The notes beneath the pieces were generated by a model, which was given only the letters and a program-made list of their open reading frames with translations, searched no databases and had not been told where the DNA came from. This document shows, piece after piece, positions 8,056-17,036 of a DNA stretch of 64,000 bases (within the stretch, counting starts at the first letter, position 1; each line of letters opens with the position of its first letter). Location: assembly GCF_000336775.1 (NCBI RefSeq), contig NZ_AOLJ01000011.1, positions 222,078 to 286,077 on the forward strand, read 5' to 3'. Position numbers and translations under genes: made by a program. This DNA is from Haloferax gibbonsii ATCC 33959 (lineage in GTDB: Archaea > Halobacteriota > Halobacteria > Halobacteriales > Haloferacaceae).

Positions 8056-8769
8056 ATGGGCGACCTCCCCGACGAGTTTAACTGTACTATCACGAACTGG
8101 GAGTACATCTACGGCCTCTGCCGCGACGTTTCGGACGAGGTCAAGACATCCGAGTTCGAACCCGACGTCATCGTCGCGTTGGCCCGCGGCGGCTGGTTCG
8201 CCGGCCGCTGCATCTGTGACTTCCTCGGGTTGGACGACCTGACGAGCCTGAAGATGGAACACTACGTCGGGACGGCCCAGAAATCGAACGAGCCGGAGGT
8301 GCGCTACCCGATGCCGGAAGGCAGCGTCGAGGGCAAGGACGTGCTCATCATCGACGACATCGCCGACACCGGCGGCTCCATCAAGCGCGCACACGAGTAC
8401 GTCAACGAGCGCAACGCGGGCGAGGTCCGGACCGCGACGCTCCAACTCCTCCAGACCAGCGAGTTCGAACCCGACTACGTCGGCGAGCGCCTCGAAGAGT
8501 GGGCGTGGGTCGTCTACCCGTGGAACTTCATCGAGGACATGATAGACCTCACCTCGGGCGTCATGGCGAAGGCCGACGACGACACCTTCGAACTCGAAGA
8601 CGTCCGCCACTACCTCGCGGAGTTCCACGACGTGGACCGCATCGAGATGGAAATCGCCCAACCCGACCGGATGCCGGAAGTCATGTCCGAGATGGAGCGC
8701 CGCGGCTACGTCGAGTCCACCGGCGACGGCGCGTGGCGACTCCTCGAAAACGACGGCGTCGGGGCCTGA
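8056..8769 (+). CDS. Phosphoribosyltransferase (xanthine/hypoxanthine type)
   Basis: 237 aa. The PRPP-binding loop VLIIDDIADTGGS is at about residues 97-109, and the first loop reads ALARGGWFAG near 47. The size and the extra C-terminal ~70 residues, rich in acidic helices, are typical of a haloarchaeal purine phosphoribosyltransferase family often annotated as xanthine or hypoxanthine PRTase. It probably converts a free purine base plus PRPP to the nucleotide. An AT-rich TATA-like box (AGATTAAAGG, about 8009-8018) implies a short leader. The base specificity is not certain. Confidence 0.87.
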   Translation: MGDLPDEFNCTITNWEYIYGLCRDVSDEVKTSEFEPDVIVALARGGWFAGRCICDFLGLDDLTSLKMEHYVGTAQKSNEPEVRYPMPEGSVEGKDVLIIDDIADTGGSIKRAHEYVNERNAGEVRTATLQLLQTSEFEPDYVGERLEEWAWVVYPWNFIEDMIDLTSGVMAKADDDTFELEDVRHYLAEFHDVDRIEMEIAQPDRMPEVMSEMERRGYVESTGDGAWRLLENDGVGA

Positions 8770-8802
8770 GCGCGGACGCGTTCGGTTCGGCCCGGCTTCG
8801 TT

Positions 8803-9601
8803 CGACTGCTTCGACGCTGTTGAATCCACCTGAGTTTGATAGAACCGATTAGTCGGGAGAACGACCATCGAATCGGACGGGCGTCCGGCGGTCGGTCGCT
8901 CAGGCACCCATGTTCGCCACTTTCTCGGCGAACTCGGCGTGGAGGTCGGCGTGGTGATGGACGATTTTCCACTCGCCCTTCTCCTGCCGGTAGACGTTGG
9001 TCGTCCGGCCCTCCAGGGACATGGGTTCACCCGCAAAAGTCCACGACACCGACTCGGTGCAGAGTTCGTACGCAGCGTCGCCGATGACGCGGATGACCTG
9101 GTCCGCTCGGATGACCGTGCCATCCGCACTCGCCGATGCGACTCCGGCGAAGGACCCAGAGACGGCCTCCCAACCCTCTTCCCGTCCACCGATTGGGTGC
9201 ATGGTCGTCACGTCGTCCTCGTGTGACCAGATGTCCGCCATGGAGTCGGCATTCCCGTTCGCCATCGCTTCCAGCGCCCCGTAGAACTGGTCGGATGCGG
9301 CTCGGACGCCGGCTTCGGCTGCTACGCGTTTTGTAGACATTACAAACCTCAAGATAACGACGGCTCCAGAGGATATATACTAAATCTATGATATTTCGTA
9401 CGGTCATCTATTTCGGACGTTTCGCCGGGAGGAGCCCGACTCCTCGTTTCGACCGGAGTGAGAGAGAGTGGCTGTACACGTCGGTAGCGGACTGCTCGAA
9501 CCGACGCTGGATGCGAGACTCGCACCCCGTATTCAGCACGGTCTCGACAAACTGTCACCAACCTTGAATTTCAACAGAGCCGCGTGTCCGACTGCTTCGA
9601 C
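8803..9601. repeat. Segment bracketed by 13-bp direct repeats (possible element relic)
   Basis: The 13-mer CGACTGCTTCGAC occurs exactly at 8803-8815 and again at 9589-9601 in the same orientation. Just inside the left copy is GCTGTTGAATCC (from 8816). Near the right copy the opposite strand reads GGCTCTGTTGAAATT (9580 back to 9566). Thus CTGTTGAA appears as an inverted pair pointing inward. The interval is about 0.8 kb and holds only the NTF2-like gene and AT-richer non-coding DNA, with no transposase. The arrangement resembles a small transposon or MITE relic but is not diagnostic. Confidence 0.4.
8900..9340 (-). CDS. NTF2-like (SnoaL/DUF4440-type) protein
   Basis: 146 aa, starting at MSTKRVAAEAG. 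The cone-shaped NTF2-like fold is recognisable from the order of an N-terminal helix pair with FYGALEAMANGNADSMADIW, the VTTMHPIGGREEGWEAV segment, and C-terminal strands ending EWKIVHHHADLH. Such proteins are small-molecule-binding or stress-related, and no specific activity can be given. An in-frame ATG four codons upstream is less likely. A TATA-like run (GATATATACTAAATC) lies in the AT-rich DNA upstream. The gene is isolated and enclosed by direct repeats, so acquisition by transfer is possible. Confidence 0.82.
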   Translation of the reverse strand: MSTKRVAAEAGVRAASDQFYGALEAMANGNADSMADIWSHEDDVTTMHPIGGREEGWEAVSGSFAGVASASADGTVIRADQVIRVIGDAAYELCTESVSWTFAGEPMSLEGRTTNVYRQEKGEWKIVHHHADLHAEFAEKVANMGA

Positions 9602-9698
9602 CGTCGGCTTCAACGCCCCTCCGACCGCTCACACTCGACCGCCGCCCGGACTCGTCCGAAGCGAAACGTTCGTTTGCGTGACGGACCTCGGCACGCGC
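9341..9698. other. 358-bp intergenic region, partly AT-rich
   Basis: The left third is AT-rich and probably carries the promoter of the NTF2-like gene. The middle holds the right inverted CTGTTGAA motif and the right 13-bp direct repeat described separately. The last ~90 bp precede the AEC transporter. Open frames here have atypical composition and no recognisable protein. No RNA gene is seen. Confidence 0.5.
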
Positions 9699-10673
9699 AT
9701 GTCGCTGTTTTCTATCTTCGTCACCGCGCTCCTGCCGATTCTCGCCATCGGCGCGGTGGGGTTCGCCCTCGGCCGCGTCCGCGACGTGGACCCCGAGCCG
9801 CTCAACACGGTCACGGTGTACGTCCTCGCGCCGGTCCTCGTGTTCTACAGCCTCGCGACGACCGAACTCGCCGGCGAGACGCTGGCGACCATCACCGCCG
9901 GCGTCGTCGTCTACCACGTCGCCATGCTCCTCGTCGCGGGCGGCATCGCCCGACTCGCGGGCGTCTCCGAACCGCTTCTCGGCGCGCTCGTCCTCGTCGC
10001 CGCCTTTCCGAACTCAGGCAACTACGGCATCCCCGTCAGTTCGTTCGCCTTCGGCGACACCGGCCGCTCGACGGCCGTCGTCTACCTCGCCGTCCAGAGC
10101 GTCCTCATCTACACGCTGGGCGTGTACATCGCCGGACGAGGGACCGACCGTGACGACGGCGCGCCGGGATGGCGCGTCGGCCTCGAACGCATCGTCCGCA
10201 TCCCGCTCGTCTACGCCGTCGTCGCCGCGCTCGCGGCTCGCTGGCTCGGTGTCGTCCCGCCGACGGGCGTCCCCGCGATGGAGACGCTCAGGCTCGTCGG
10301 CGACTCGTCGATTCCGATGATGCTCCTCATCCTCGGCATCCAACTCGCGGGGGCCGACCTCGGCTCGACGCTCTCGGAGGTCGGCGTCGTCGCCGCGCTC
10401 AAGATAGTCGTCGCGCCCGCGGTCGCCGTCGGCGTCGCGCTCGTCGCCGGTTTCGGCGACCCGACGGTCGCGCGGACGTTCGTCCTCGAATCCGCGATGC
10501 CCGCCGCGGTCACGCCGCTCATCCTCGTCGCGGAGTTCGGCGACGCCACCGGAACCGGCTCGGCCACCTCGCTCGCCGAGTTCGTCTCCGCGGCCGTCTT
10601 CGCGACGACCCTCCTCAGCGTGCCCGCGCTCTCGGTGCTCATCTACCTCTTGAACCACGGCTTCGTGGTGTAG
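9699..10673 (+). CDS. AEC family transporter (auxin efflux carrier type)
   Basis: 324 aa with about ten hydrophobic segments in two halves. The conserved AAFPNSGNYGIPVSSFAFG motif near residue 105 and the second-half ESAMPAAVTPLILVAEFG motif near 266 are typical of AEC/BASS-fold carriers. These export or import organic anions such as malate in bacteria; the archaeal substrate is unknown. ATG 9699 (MSLFSIFVTALLPIL) begins the first helix; the longer open frame upstream is not protein-like. Confidence 0.88.
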   Translation: MSLFSIFVTALLPILAIGAVGFALGRVRDVDPEPLNTVTVYVLAPVLVFYSLATTELAGETLATITAGVVVYHVAMLLVAGGIARLAGVSEPLLGALVLVAAFPNSGNYGIPVSSFAFGDTGRSTAVVYLAVQSVLIYTLGVYIAGRGTDRDDGAPGWRVGLERIVRIPLVYAVVAALAARWLGVVPPTGVPAMETLRLVGDSSIPMMLLILGIQLAGADLGSTLSEVGVVAALKIVVAPAVAVGVALVAGFGDPTVARTFVLESAMPAAVTPLILVAEFGDATGTGSATSLAEFVSAAVFATTLLSVPALSVLIYLLNHGFVV

Positions 10674-10718
10674 GCCCCGTTTCGCCACGATTTTGTGCGC
10701 TCTCTCCCACCTCCGAGT

Positions 10719-11579
10719 ATGAAGATCGGATTCATCGGTGGCAGCGGTATCTACGAGGCGCTCCCGCTGGAGAACACCCGCGAGGAACCCGTCGAGACGC
10801 CGTTCGGCGAGCCCTCGACGACGCCCGTCGTCGGCGAGTTCGGCGACACCGGCCGCGAGGTCGTCTTCCTCCCGCGACACGGCCCCGACCACCAGCACTC
10901 GCCGACGACGCTCCCCTACCGCGCGAACATCTTCGCGCTCAAGAAACTGGGCGTCACCCACGTCCTCGCCAGCAACGCCGTCGGCAGTCTCAAAGAGGAC
11001 CTGCCGCCGCAGACGCTCGTCGTCCCCGACCAGATTTACGACCGCACGAAACACCGCCCGCTTACGTTCTTCGACGAGGGCATCGTCGTCCACCAGCCCT
11101 TCGCGATGCCGTACGACGAGGAACTCGTCTCCATCCTCGCTGAGGCCGCCGAGGAGGCGACCGACGCGCGGGTCCAAGCGGGCGGCACCTACGTCTGCAT
11201 CGAGGGTCCCTCGTACTCCACGAAGGCCGAAAGCGAGCACTACCGCGCGCAGGGCTGGGACGTCATCGGCATGACGACCATCCCCGAGGCCAAACTCGCC
11301 CGGGAGGCCGAGATGGCCTACGCGACCATCACCGGCGTCACCGACTACGACGTCTGGAAGGAAGACAGCGAAGTCACCCTCGACGAGGTGCTGAAGAACG
11401 CCGCCGCCAACGAGGAGGCAATCAAGGAGACCGTCGAGGCCGCCATCCGCAAGATACCCGACGGCCACGAGACCGACAGCCACGCCGCGCTCGAAGGGAC
11501 CATCAACACGCCCGACGAGGCCATCCCCGCCGAGACGAAAGAAAAGCTCGCGCCGCTCATCGACAAGTACGTCGACTGA
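10719..11579 (+). CDS. mtnP: S-methyl-5'-thioadenosine phosphorylase
   Basis: 286 aa. Purine-nucleoside-phosphorylase family motifs are present: GFIGGSGIYEA at the N-terminus, FLPRHGPDHQHSP (phosphate/ribose binding) near 60, the ASNAVGSL segment near 92 and the base-site region YVCIEGPSYSTKAES. It cleaves methylthioadenosine, the by-product of polyamine synthesis and other AdoMet use, with phosphate. It starts 45 bp after the AEC gene with a weak TATA-like ATTTTGTGC upstream. The length is slightly above the bacterial average because of an acidic C-terminal helix, common in halophiles. Confidence 0.93.
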   Translation: MKIGFIGGSGIYEALPLENTREEPVETPFGEPSTTPVVGEFGDTGREVVFLPRHGPDHQHSPTTLPYRANIFALKKLGVTHVLASNAVGSLKEDLPPQTLVVPDQIYDRTKHRPLTFFDEGIVVHQPFAMPYDEELVSILAEAAEEATDARVQAGGTYVCIEGPSYSTKAESEHYRAQGWDVIGMTTIPEAKLAREAEMAYATITGVTDYDVWKEDSEVTLDEVLKNAAANEEAIKETVEAAIRKIPDGHETDSHAALEGTINTPDEAIPAETKEKLAPLIDKYVD

Positions 11580-11588
11580 GCCGGCGCT

Positions 11589-12065
11589 TCAGTCGTTCAG
11601 TTCTGCGGATTCTTCCGAACCGTCCTCCGGCACCGGGACCTCGCGTTCACCGCGCGCCACCTCGTCGTCCGGCGAGAACTCGACCGCGTGACAGCGTTCG
11701 CAGTACTCGTTTTCCCCGCGGTCAGTCGTCGCGAGCGGGATGCCGGCCGCGACGAGTTGCGTGCTGAACTCCCGAGCGACGCCGCTGTCGTCCGACTCGC
11801 CGCAGACGACGCACTCGCGGACCGCCCGCGGCGACGTGACCACCTCGCGGACGCGGCCGAACGAGGTCGGACTGTACGAGACGTAGCCGGGGAAGTAGCA
11901 GTGCAACCAGAAGATGGGCAAGAAAAACAGGAGCGCCCACGTCCAGATGGCAGACTGGGGAAACAGAATCGCCGCCGCGAGCGCCGCGAACAGCGTCGAC
12001 GTGACGAGCGAAACCGCGACCGTCAACCGCCGGAGCGTGCTGGAGAGCAGGGTCGGATGGGACAC
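11589..12065 (-). CDS. Membrane protein with cytoplasmic zinc-ribbon-like domain
   Basis: 158 aa. Two hydrophobic helices (about 13-35 and 40-62) are followed by a soluble part with CVVCG at ~85 and CERC at ~123, plausibly one split zinc site, and an acidic tail. I do not recognise the family. It converges with mtnP (10 bp between ends) and is 32 bp downstream of scpA on the same strand, so it may be the last cistron of the smc operon. Confidence 0.7.
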   Translation of the reverse strand: MSHPTLLSSTLRRLTVAVSLVTSTLFAALAAAILFPQSAIWTWALLFFLPIFWLHCYFPGYVSYSPTSFGRVREVVTSPRAVRECVVCGESDDSGVAREFSTQLVAAGIPLATTDRGENEYCERCHAVEFSPDDEVARGEREVPVPEDGSEESAELND

Positions 12066-12097
12066 GTCCGAGAGTGACGGCGGGTCCGATAAAATAG

Positions 12098-13249
12098 CTA
12101 GTCGTCCGCGATGGCCTCGGCTTCGAGTTCGGGGTCGTCGGCGTCGTCATCGGTATCGTCGGAGCCGTCGACGGCCGTCTCGGCTTCCGACGCGTCAGTT
12201 CCGTCGGCGTCCGGGTCGACCTCCGACCCCGCGCCGGGGTCGGCGTCGAACACCTCGGGGTTCCGAATCCAGAGGTCGCCGAACAGGTCGTCCTGCTTGA
12301 GGTAGACCGTGCTCCGGTGGGACAGAAACAGGAGCGCGAGATAGGTCGTCATCACCGTGTCGGCCACGTCGCGGACCTCGGCGAACAGCACCTCGTCGCG
12401 GCCCTTCTGGTAGTGCGTCGCGAGCACGTCGCCGACGGCTTCGACGACCGCCTCGATATCCTCGTTGTGGGCGGTCCCGGTCACGTCGTCCTCCGTGGGT
12501 TCGCCCGCGCCGCGCATCTCGCCGGGCGTGTGGTAGTCGAGCGTCTGCGTCCCCCGGGAGAAGCCGCGCGGCGATTCCGAGGTGTCGTACTCGCGGCGGC
12601 GCTTCCACCACGACCCGCGTTCGACCTCCCGGAGTTCGCGGACGAGTTCGTCCAGCGTTTCGGGCGACCCGCGGGCCTGCTTGCGTTCGAGTCGGCGGTC
12701 CATCTCGTCTTCCAGCGCGTCGATGGGGTCGAAACCGGGCGGACCGCCGTCGTCGTCGCCGGGGTGACCTTCGTCGCCGCCGCCCTGTAAGGCGAGTTCC
12801 CACGGTTCGAGTTCCTCCTCGTCGGGTTCGTCCGGCGCGAGGAGTTCGTCGGACTTCATGCGCAGGAGGACGCTCGCGTAGAACAGCGCCCGCCCGGTCG
12901 TCCGGAGGTCCATCGCGTCGAGGCGGTTCAGGAAGGCGTCTGTGACCTCCACGATGTCGATATCCCACGGGTCGATGGTGCCCTCCTTCGCGAGTTGGAC
13001 GAGGAGTTCGACCGGTTCGACCTCGTCGTCGTCGGTCTCCGAGACGTCTTCCGGGAGAACCTCGTCCATCGCGTCGGGTTCGGTGGGGCCGGCGGAGTCG
13101 GCGGCGTCCGGAGTGGTGTCGGCCGCGGAACCCGACTCGGCGTCGTCGCCGCCGAACGAGAAGACCGCGTCGTCATCGTCATCCTCGTCGCTCGCATCGC
13201 GCTCGCCACGCCCGCGAGAGAGGTTCAGTTCGGGGATGTCGTCAGTCAT
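12098..13249 (-). CDS. scpA: Segregation and condensation protein ScpA
   Basis: 383 aa. The kleisin N-terminal motif is VEPVELLVQLAKEGTIDPWDIDIVEV followed by FLNRLDAMDLRTTGRALFYASVLLRMKS (about residues 95-155, each stretch trimmed here to its key part), and the C-terminal winged-helix region is FAEVRDVADTVMTTYLALLFL. An acidic, low-complexity extension of about 90 residues precedes it. ScpA bridges the SMC heads. The start codon overlaps the smc stop by 8 bp, a direct genetic link. No ScpB gene is in the window, as is common in haloarchaea. A longer reading upstream only retraces smc in another frame. Confidence 0.93.
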   Translation of the reverse strand: MTDDIPELNLSRGRGERDASDEDDDDDAVFSFGGDDAESGSAADTTPDAADSAGPTEPDAMDEVLPEDVSETDDDEVEPVELLVQLAKEGTIDPWDIDIVEVTDAFLNRLDAMDLRTTGRALFYASVLLRMKSDELLAPDEPDEEELEPWELALQGGGDEGHPGDDDGGPPGFDPIDALEDEMDRRLERKQARGSPETLDELVRELREVERGSWWKRRREYDTSESPRGFSRGTQTLDYHTPGEMRGAGEPTEDDVTGTAHNEDIEAVVEAVGDVLATHYQKGRDEVLFAEVRDVADTVMTTYLALLFLSHRSTVYLKQDDLFGDLWIRNPEVFDADPGAGSEVDPDADGTDASEAETAVDGSDDTDDDADDPELEAEAIADD

Positions 13250-16200
13250 CCGCCGGAACCTCCGCTTCCACGTCCGCGTCGGCTCCGCCGCCGTCACCAC
13301 CGTCGGCGTCGTCGCCGTCGTCGTCGCTTCCGCTGTCGTCGCCGTCGAATCCGTCCGCGTCGCCTCCGTCGCCTCCATCGCTTCCGGGGCCGTCGTCGCC
13401 GCCGAACTGGATACCCGTGACGGCGCTGACGTTGTCGCCCTGCATCGTCACGCCGATGGCGCGCTCGGCGCGTTCGAGCAGCGCGGAGCGGTGCGAGACG
13501 ACGACGAACTGGGCGTCGCCCGCGAGGTCGTCGACCATCTGGCCGACGCGCTCGGCGTTCGCGGCGTCGAGGAAGGCGTCCACCTCGTCGAGCGCGTAGA
13601 ACGGCGCGGGGTTGTGCCGCTGGATTGCGAAGATGAACGCGAGCGCCGTCAGCGACTTCTCGCCGCCGGACATGGCGTCGAGGCGCTGGATGGGCTTGTC
13701 GCCCGGCTGGGCCTTCATCGTCAGCCCCTCCTCGAATGGGTCTTCCGGGTTCTCCAACTGGAGGTGGCCCGTCCCGTTCGACAGGCGCTCGAAGATGTCG
13801 GTGAAGTTCTCGGCGATGGCGTCGAACGACTCCATGAACGTCGCCTTCTTCTGGGACTCGTACTGGTCGATGCGGTCGGCGATGGCGTCTCGCTCTTCGA
13901 CCAGCACGTCGCGGCGCTCCTGGAGGGATTCGAGGTCGGCCTTCACGTCGTCGTACTCGTCGATGGCGAGCATGTTGACCGGTTCGAGTTCCTCCATCTC
14001 CTCGGTGAGCCGCTCGATTTCGGACTCGACCGTATCGTGGTCGGGAATCTCGTCGGGGTCGTAGTCGCCGACCTGCGACTCGAGTTCGTCGATTTCCCAC
14101 TCGAGGCGCTCCGCGGCCGAGCGCATGCTTTCGAGCTTCGATTCGACCGCGTTCACCCGGTCTTTCTTCTCGTCGCGGGCGCTCCGAGCCTCCCGGAGGT
14201 CGCCCTGGAGCTCCGTGCGGTCCTCCTTGAGGTCGACCAGTTCCTCCTCGAGTTCGGCGACCGCCTCGCGCTTTGCTTCGAGGTCGCCCTCGCGCTCCTC
14301 GATTTTCGACTCCGCCTCGGAGATGGACTTCCGGGCCTCAGCTTTGCGGTTCTGGGCGGCCTCGACCGTGTCGTGGAGGTCGTCGACCGCGTCTTCCGCG
14401 TACTGCTTTTCGAGCTGAATCTCGTTGAGCCGGCCGTCGAGCGTGGACATCCGGTCTTCGAGGTCGTCGATGTCCGCGCGAATGTCGTCGGCGCGGGCGG
14501 TGAGTTCCGGAATCTCGGAGTCCGCGAGTTCGGTCTCGATGTCCTCGATTGCGGCCTCGACCGTCTCGATTTCGTCGTCGAGGTCGGCGATTTCGTCGTC
14601 GAGGTCGGACATCTGTTCGTCCACCGACTCGCGTTCGGACTGGAGTTCGTCGAGGCGGTCGTCGAGGCGGTCGATTTCGGCTTCGGCGTCCTCGATGTCC
14701 TCCTCGGCGTCCTCGATTTCGCGCTCGATGGTCCGGACGCGGTCGGCGGCGTCGGAGGCCCGGCCGCGGGCGTCGTCGAGGTCGTCGTCGATGTCCCGAA
14801 TCTCGCCGTTGAGCGAGCGACGGCGGTCTTCGAGCTTCGTGATTTCCTTCGCGAGGCGTTCGAGTTTGCCCTCGCCGGACTTCGAAAAGGAGTAGCGAGA
14901 GCCGCCGCCGGAGCCGCCGGTCATCGCGCCGGAGCGCTCGACGAGGTCGCCGTCGAGGGTGACCATGCGGTAGTCGCCCATCAGGTCCCGAGCGGTCTCC
15001 ATGTCCTCGACGACGAGCGTCGAGCCGAGGACGTACGAGAAGACGGACTCGTACTGACTGTCGTAGTCGACGAGGTTGCGCGCGAAGTCGACGACGCCGG
15101 GGTTGTTGGGCTTGCGCGGCAGGCTCCGGTTGTCCATCTTCGTGATGGGCAGGAACGTCGCGCGGCCCGCGTTGCGGGACTTCAGGTGGTCGATACAGGA
15201 CGACCCCACGCCGTCGTCGTCGACGACGACGTTGGCGAGGCGGCCGCCGGCGGCCGTCTCACACGCCTTGGCGTACTCGCCGTCGACGGAGCCGAGTTGG
15301 CCGACCGCGCCGTGAACGCCGGAGATGCCGGCGTTGAGGATGGTCGTGACGGCTCGGGGCCAGGAGTTGTCGCCGTCCTTCCCGGCGCGGGCTTCGAGGC
15401 GGGCGTACTCGGACTGCTTGGTCTGGAGTTCGTCCGTGACCTCCGAGAGTTCGTCGTTCAGTTCGGCCTTCTCGGCCTGCAGGTCCTCGATGACGCCGTC
15501 TATCTTCGCCTTGTTCTTCTCGGCGGTGTCGAGTTCGCTGTGCAGGTCGGAGACCGTCGCCTTCAGTTCGGGGATGCGCTCGCGGGCGCGTTCGAGTTCG
15601 TCCCGCGTCTCCGAGATCTGGTTCGAGCGGCGGCGCGCGTCGTCGAGCAGGCGGTCCTTGGCGCGCTGGCGGTCGTTCTTCTCGTCTTTGAGCTCGTCGA
15701 GCGTCTCCTTTCTCGCCGCGAGTTCGGACTTCAGTTCGTCGAACTCGGTGTCGACCGAGTCGATTTCGGCCTGCACCTCGGAGAGTTCGACCCGCTTGGA
15801 CTGGATGTCGCTTTTGACCGACGCCTTCTCGACTTTGACCTCGCGGATGTCGTCTTCGAGGTCGTCGATCTGTTCTTGCTTGCGGTCGATGTCGACGAAC
15901 GCCTTCCGGCGCTCGGCCTCGGCGTCGTCGCGCTTTTCCTCGGCGGCCTCGATGGCGTTTTCGAGCCGGGAGATGTCGCCTTTTATCTCCTCCATCTCCG
16001 ACTTGATTCGGAGCTGTTCGTCCTCGCCCTTGCGCTCGATTTCGCGGGTGAGGTCTTCGAGGTCCTCTTCGAGACGGGTGACCTTGCCCTGTCGCTCGTC
16101 GAGTTCGGCCTGTAGGTCTTCGAGGTCGGCCTCCGTGGACTCGATGCGCGATTCGGTCCGCGAGAGGTCGTCGCGCTTGTCTTCGAGCTCCGCGGCCTTC

Positions 16201-16952
16201 AGGTAGCCCTCGTACTCTTCTTTCTCCTCGCGGAGTCCCTTGTAGGTGAGCGCGGTCTCGCGCTCGTCGGCGAGTTGGTCGAGGCGCGTCTCCTTTTCCT
16301 CGATGCGGAGGTCCGCCTCGTCGACGCGCTCTTCGACCGCCTCCAACTCCTCGAAGGCGGCGTCTTTCTTCTCGTCGAACTCGGCGACGCCCGCGATTTC
16401 GTCGATGATGCCCCGCCGCTGGTAGGGCGTCATGTTGATTATCTCGGTCACGTCGCCCTGCATGACGACGTTGTAGCCCTCGGGGGTGATGCCCGCCTGG
16501 GCGAGCAGGTCCTTGATGTCCGAGAGGTTGACGGAGCGCTCGTTGAGGTAGTAGTACGAGTAGTAGTTGTCCGGCGTCTCCTTGACGCGGCGCTTGATGG
16601 TTATCTCCTCGACGTCGCCGACCTTGTCGGTGCCGGCGGCGTTGACGACCTGCGACCGGTCGAGCGTCCCCTCGGAGTTGTCGAGGACGACCGTGACGCT
16701 GGCCTCCTTGGGCTGTTTCGCGGCCTCGTCGCTCCCGTCGGCGTGACCGGGATTGTAGATGAGGTCCGTCAGCTTCTCGGCGCGAATCCCGCGGGTGCGG
16801 GCGAGACCGAGCGCGAAGAGGACGCCGTCGATGATGTTCGATTTGCCGGAACCGTTCGGGCCCGTAACGACCGTGAAATCCTCGTAGAACGGGATGCGAG
16901 TCGGCCGCCCGAAGCTCTTGAAACCGTCAAGGACGAGCTCTTTGATGTGCAT
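13242..16952 (-). CDS. smc: Chromosome segregation protein SMC
   Basis: 1236 aa, a full-length SMC. Walker A is GPNGSGKSN at residues 31-39. The first long coiled coil runs about 170-500, and the hinge near 530-640 contains GVHGAVGQLGSV. The second coiled coil runs about 680-1010, then the ABC signature DAMSGGEKSL and Walker B YALDEVDAFLDAAN. The last ~55 residues are an Asp/Gly-rich tail absent from most homologues. SMC is an ATP-driven DNA loop organiser. It is followed by scpA (8-bp overlap) and preceded by a small coiled-coil gene. Confidence 0.97.
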   Translation of the reverse strand: MHIKELVLDGFKSFGRPTRIPFYEDFTVVTGPNGSGKSNIIDGVLFALGLARTRGIRAEKLTDLIYNPGHADGSDEAAKQPKEASVTVVLDNSEGTLDRSQVVNAAGTDKVGDVEEITIKRRVKETPDNYYSYYYLNERSVNLSDIKDLLAQAGITPEGYNVVMQGDVTEIINMTPYQRRGIIDEIAGVAEFDEKKDAAFEELEAVEERVDEADLRIEEKETRLDQLADERETALTYKGLREEKEEYEGYLKAAELEDKRDDLSRTESRIESTEADLEDLQAELDERQGKVTRLEEDLEDLTREIERKGEDEQLRIKSEMEEIKGDISRLENAIEAAEEKRDDAEAERRKAFVDIDRKQEQIDDLEDDIREVKVEKASVKSDIQSKRVELSEVQAEIDSVDTEFDELKSELAARKETLDELKDEKNDRQRAKDRLLDDARRRSNQISETRDELERARERIPELKATVSDLHSELDTAEKNKAKIDGVIEDLQAEKAELNDELSEVTDELQTKQSEYARLEARAGKDGDNSWPRAVTTILNAGISGVHGAVGQLGSVDGEYAKACETAAGGRLANVVVDDDGVGSSCIDHLKSRNAGRATFLPITKMDNRSLPRKPNNPGVVDFARNLVDYDSQYESVFSYVLGSTLVVEDMETARDLMGDYRMVTLDGDLVERSGAMTGGSGGGSRYSFSKSGEGKLERLAKEITKLEDRRRSLNGEIRDIDDDLDDARGRASDAADRVRTIEREIEDAEEDIEDAEAEIDRLDDRLDELQSERESVDEQMSDLDDEIADLDDEIETVEAAIEDIETELADSEIPELTARADDIRADIDDLEDRMSTLDGRLNEIQLEKQYAEDAVDDLHDTVEAAQNRKAEARKSISEAESKIEEREGDLEAKREAVAELEEELVDLKEDRTELQGDLREARSARDEKKDRVNAVESKLESMRSAAERLEWEIDELESQVGDYDPDEIPDHDTVESEIERLTEEMEELEPVNMLAIDEYDDVKADLESLQERRDVLVEERDAIADRIDQYESQKKATFMESFDAIAENFTDIFERLSNGTGHLQLENPEDPFEEGLTMKAQPGDKPIQRLDAMSGGEKSLTALAFIFAIQRHNPAPFYALDEVDAFLDAANAERVGQMVDDLAGDAQFVVVSHRSALLERAERAIGVTMQGDNVSAVTGIQFGGDDGPGSDGGDGGDADGFDGDDSGSDDDGDDADGGDGGGADADVEAEVPADD

Positions 16953-16966
16953 GGGTTGGTGTTCAC

Positions 16967-17034
16967 GCGGGCGACGCCCGCAGGTGGAGCGCGCCGCATG
17001 AACACGGGGCGCGCTCGCGTCGGACGGCGCGCCC
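16967..17034 (-). other. Two GC hairpins between the coiled-coil gene and smc
   Basis: In the 84-bp spacer there are two perfect inverted repeats: GCGGGC-GAC-GCCCGC at 16967-16981, and GGGCGCGC (17007-17014) with GCGCGCCC (17027-17034) around a 12-nt loop. Neither is followed by a T-run. They could act as an mRNA processing or stabilising structure between the two cistrons or as a partial terminator. Confidence 0.5.
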
Positions 17035-17036
17035 GA

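Noticed and set aside
9468-9698. N-terminal extension of the AEC transporter
   Set aside because: The in-frame upstream sequence is polar and Arg/Pro-rich and runs through the repeat region; the conserved protein starts at 9699.
12942-16115. A 1057-codon plus-strand open frame antisense to smc
   Set aside because: The translation is Val/Asp/Leu repeats mirroring the SMC coiled coil, with no domain; smc on the other strand is unambiguous.
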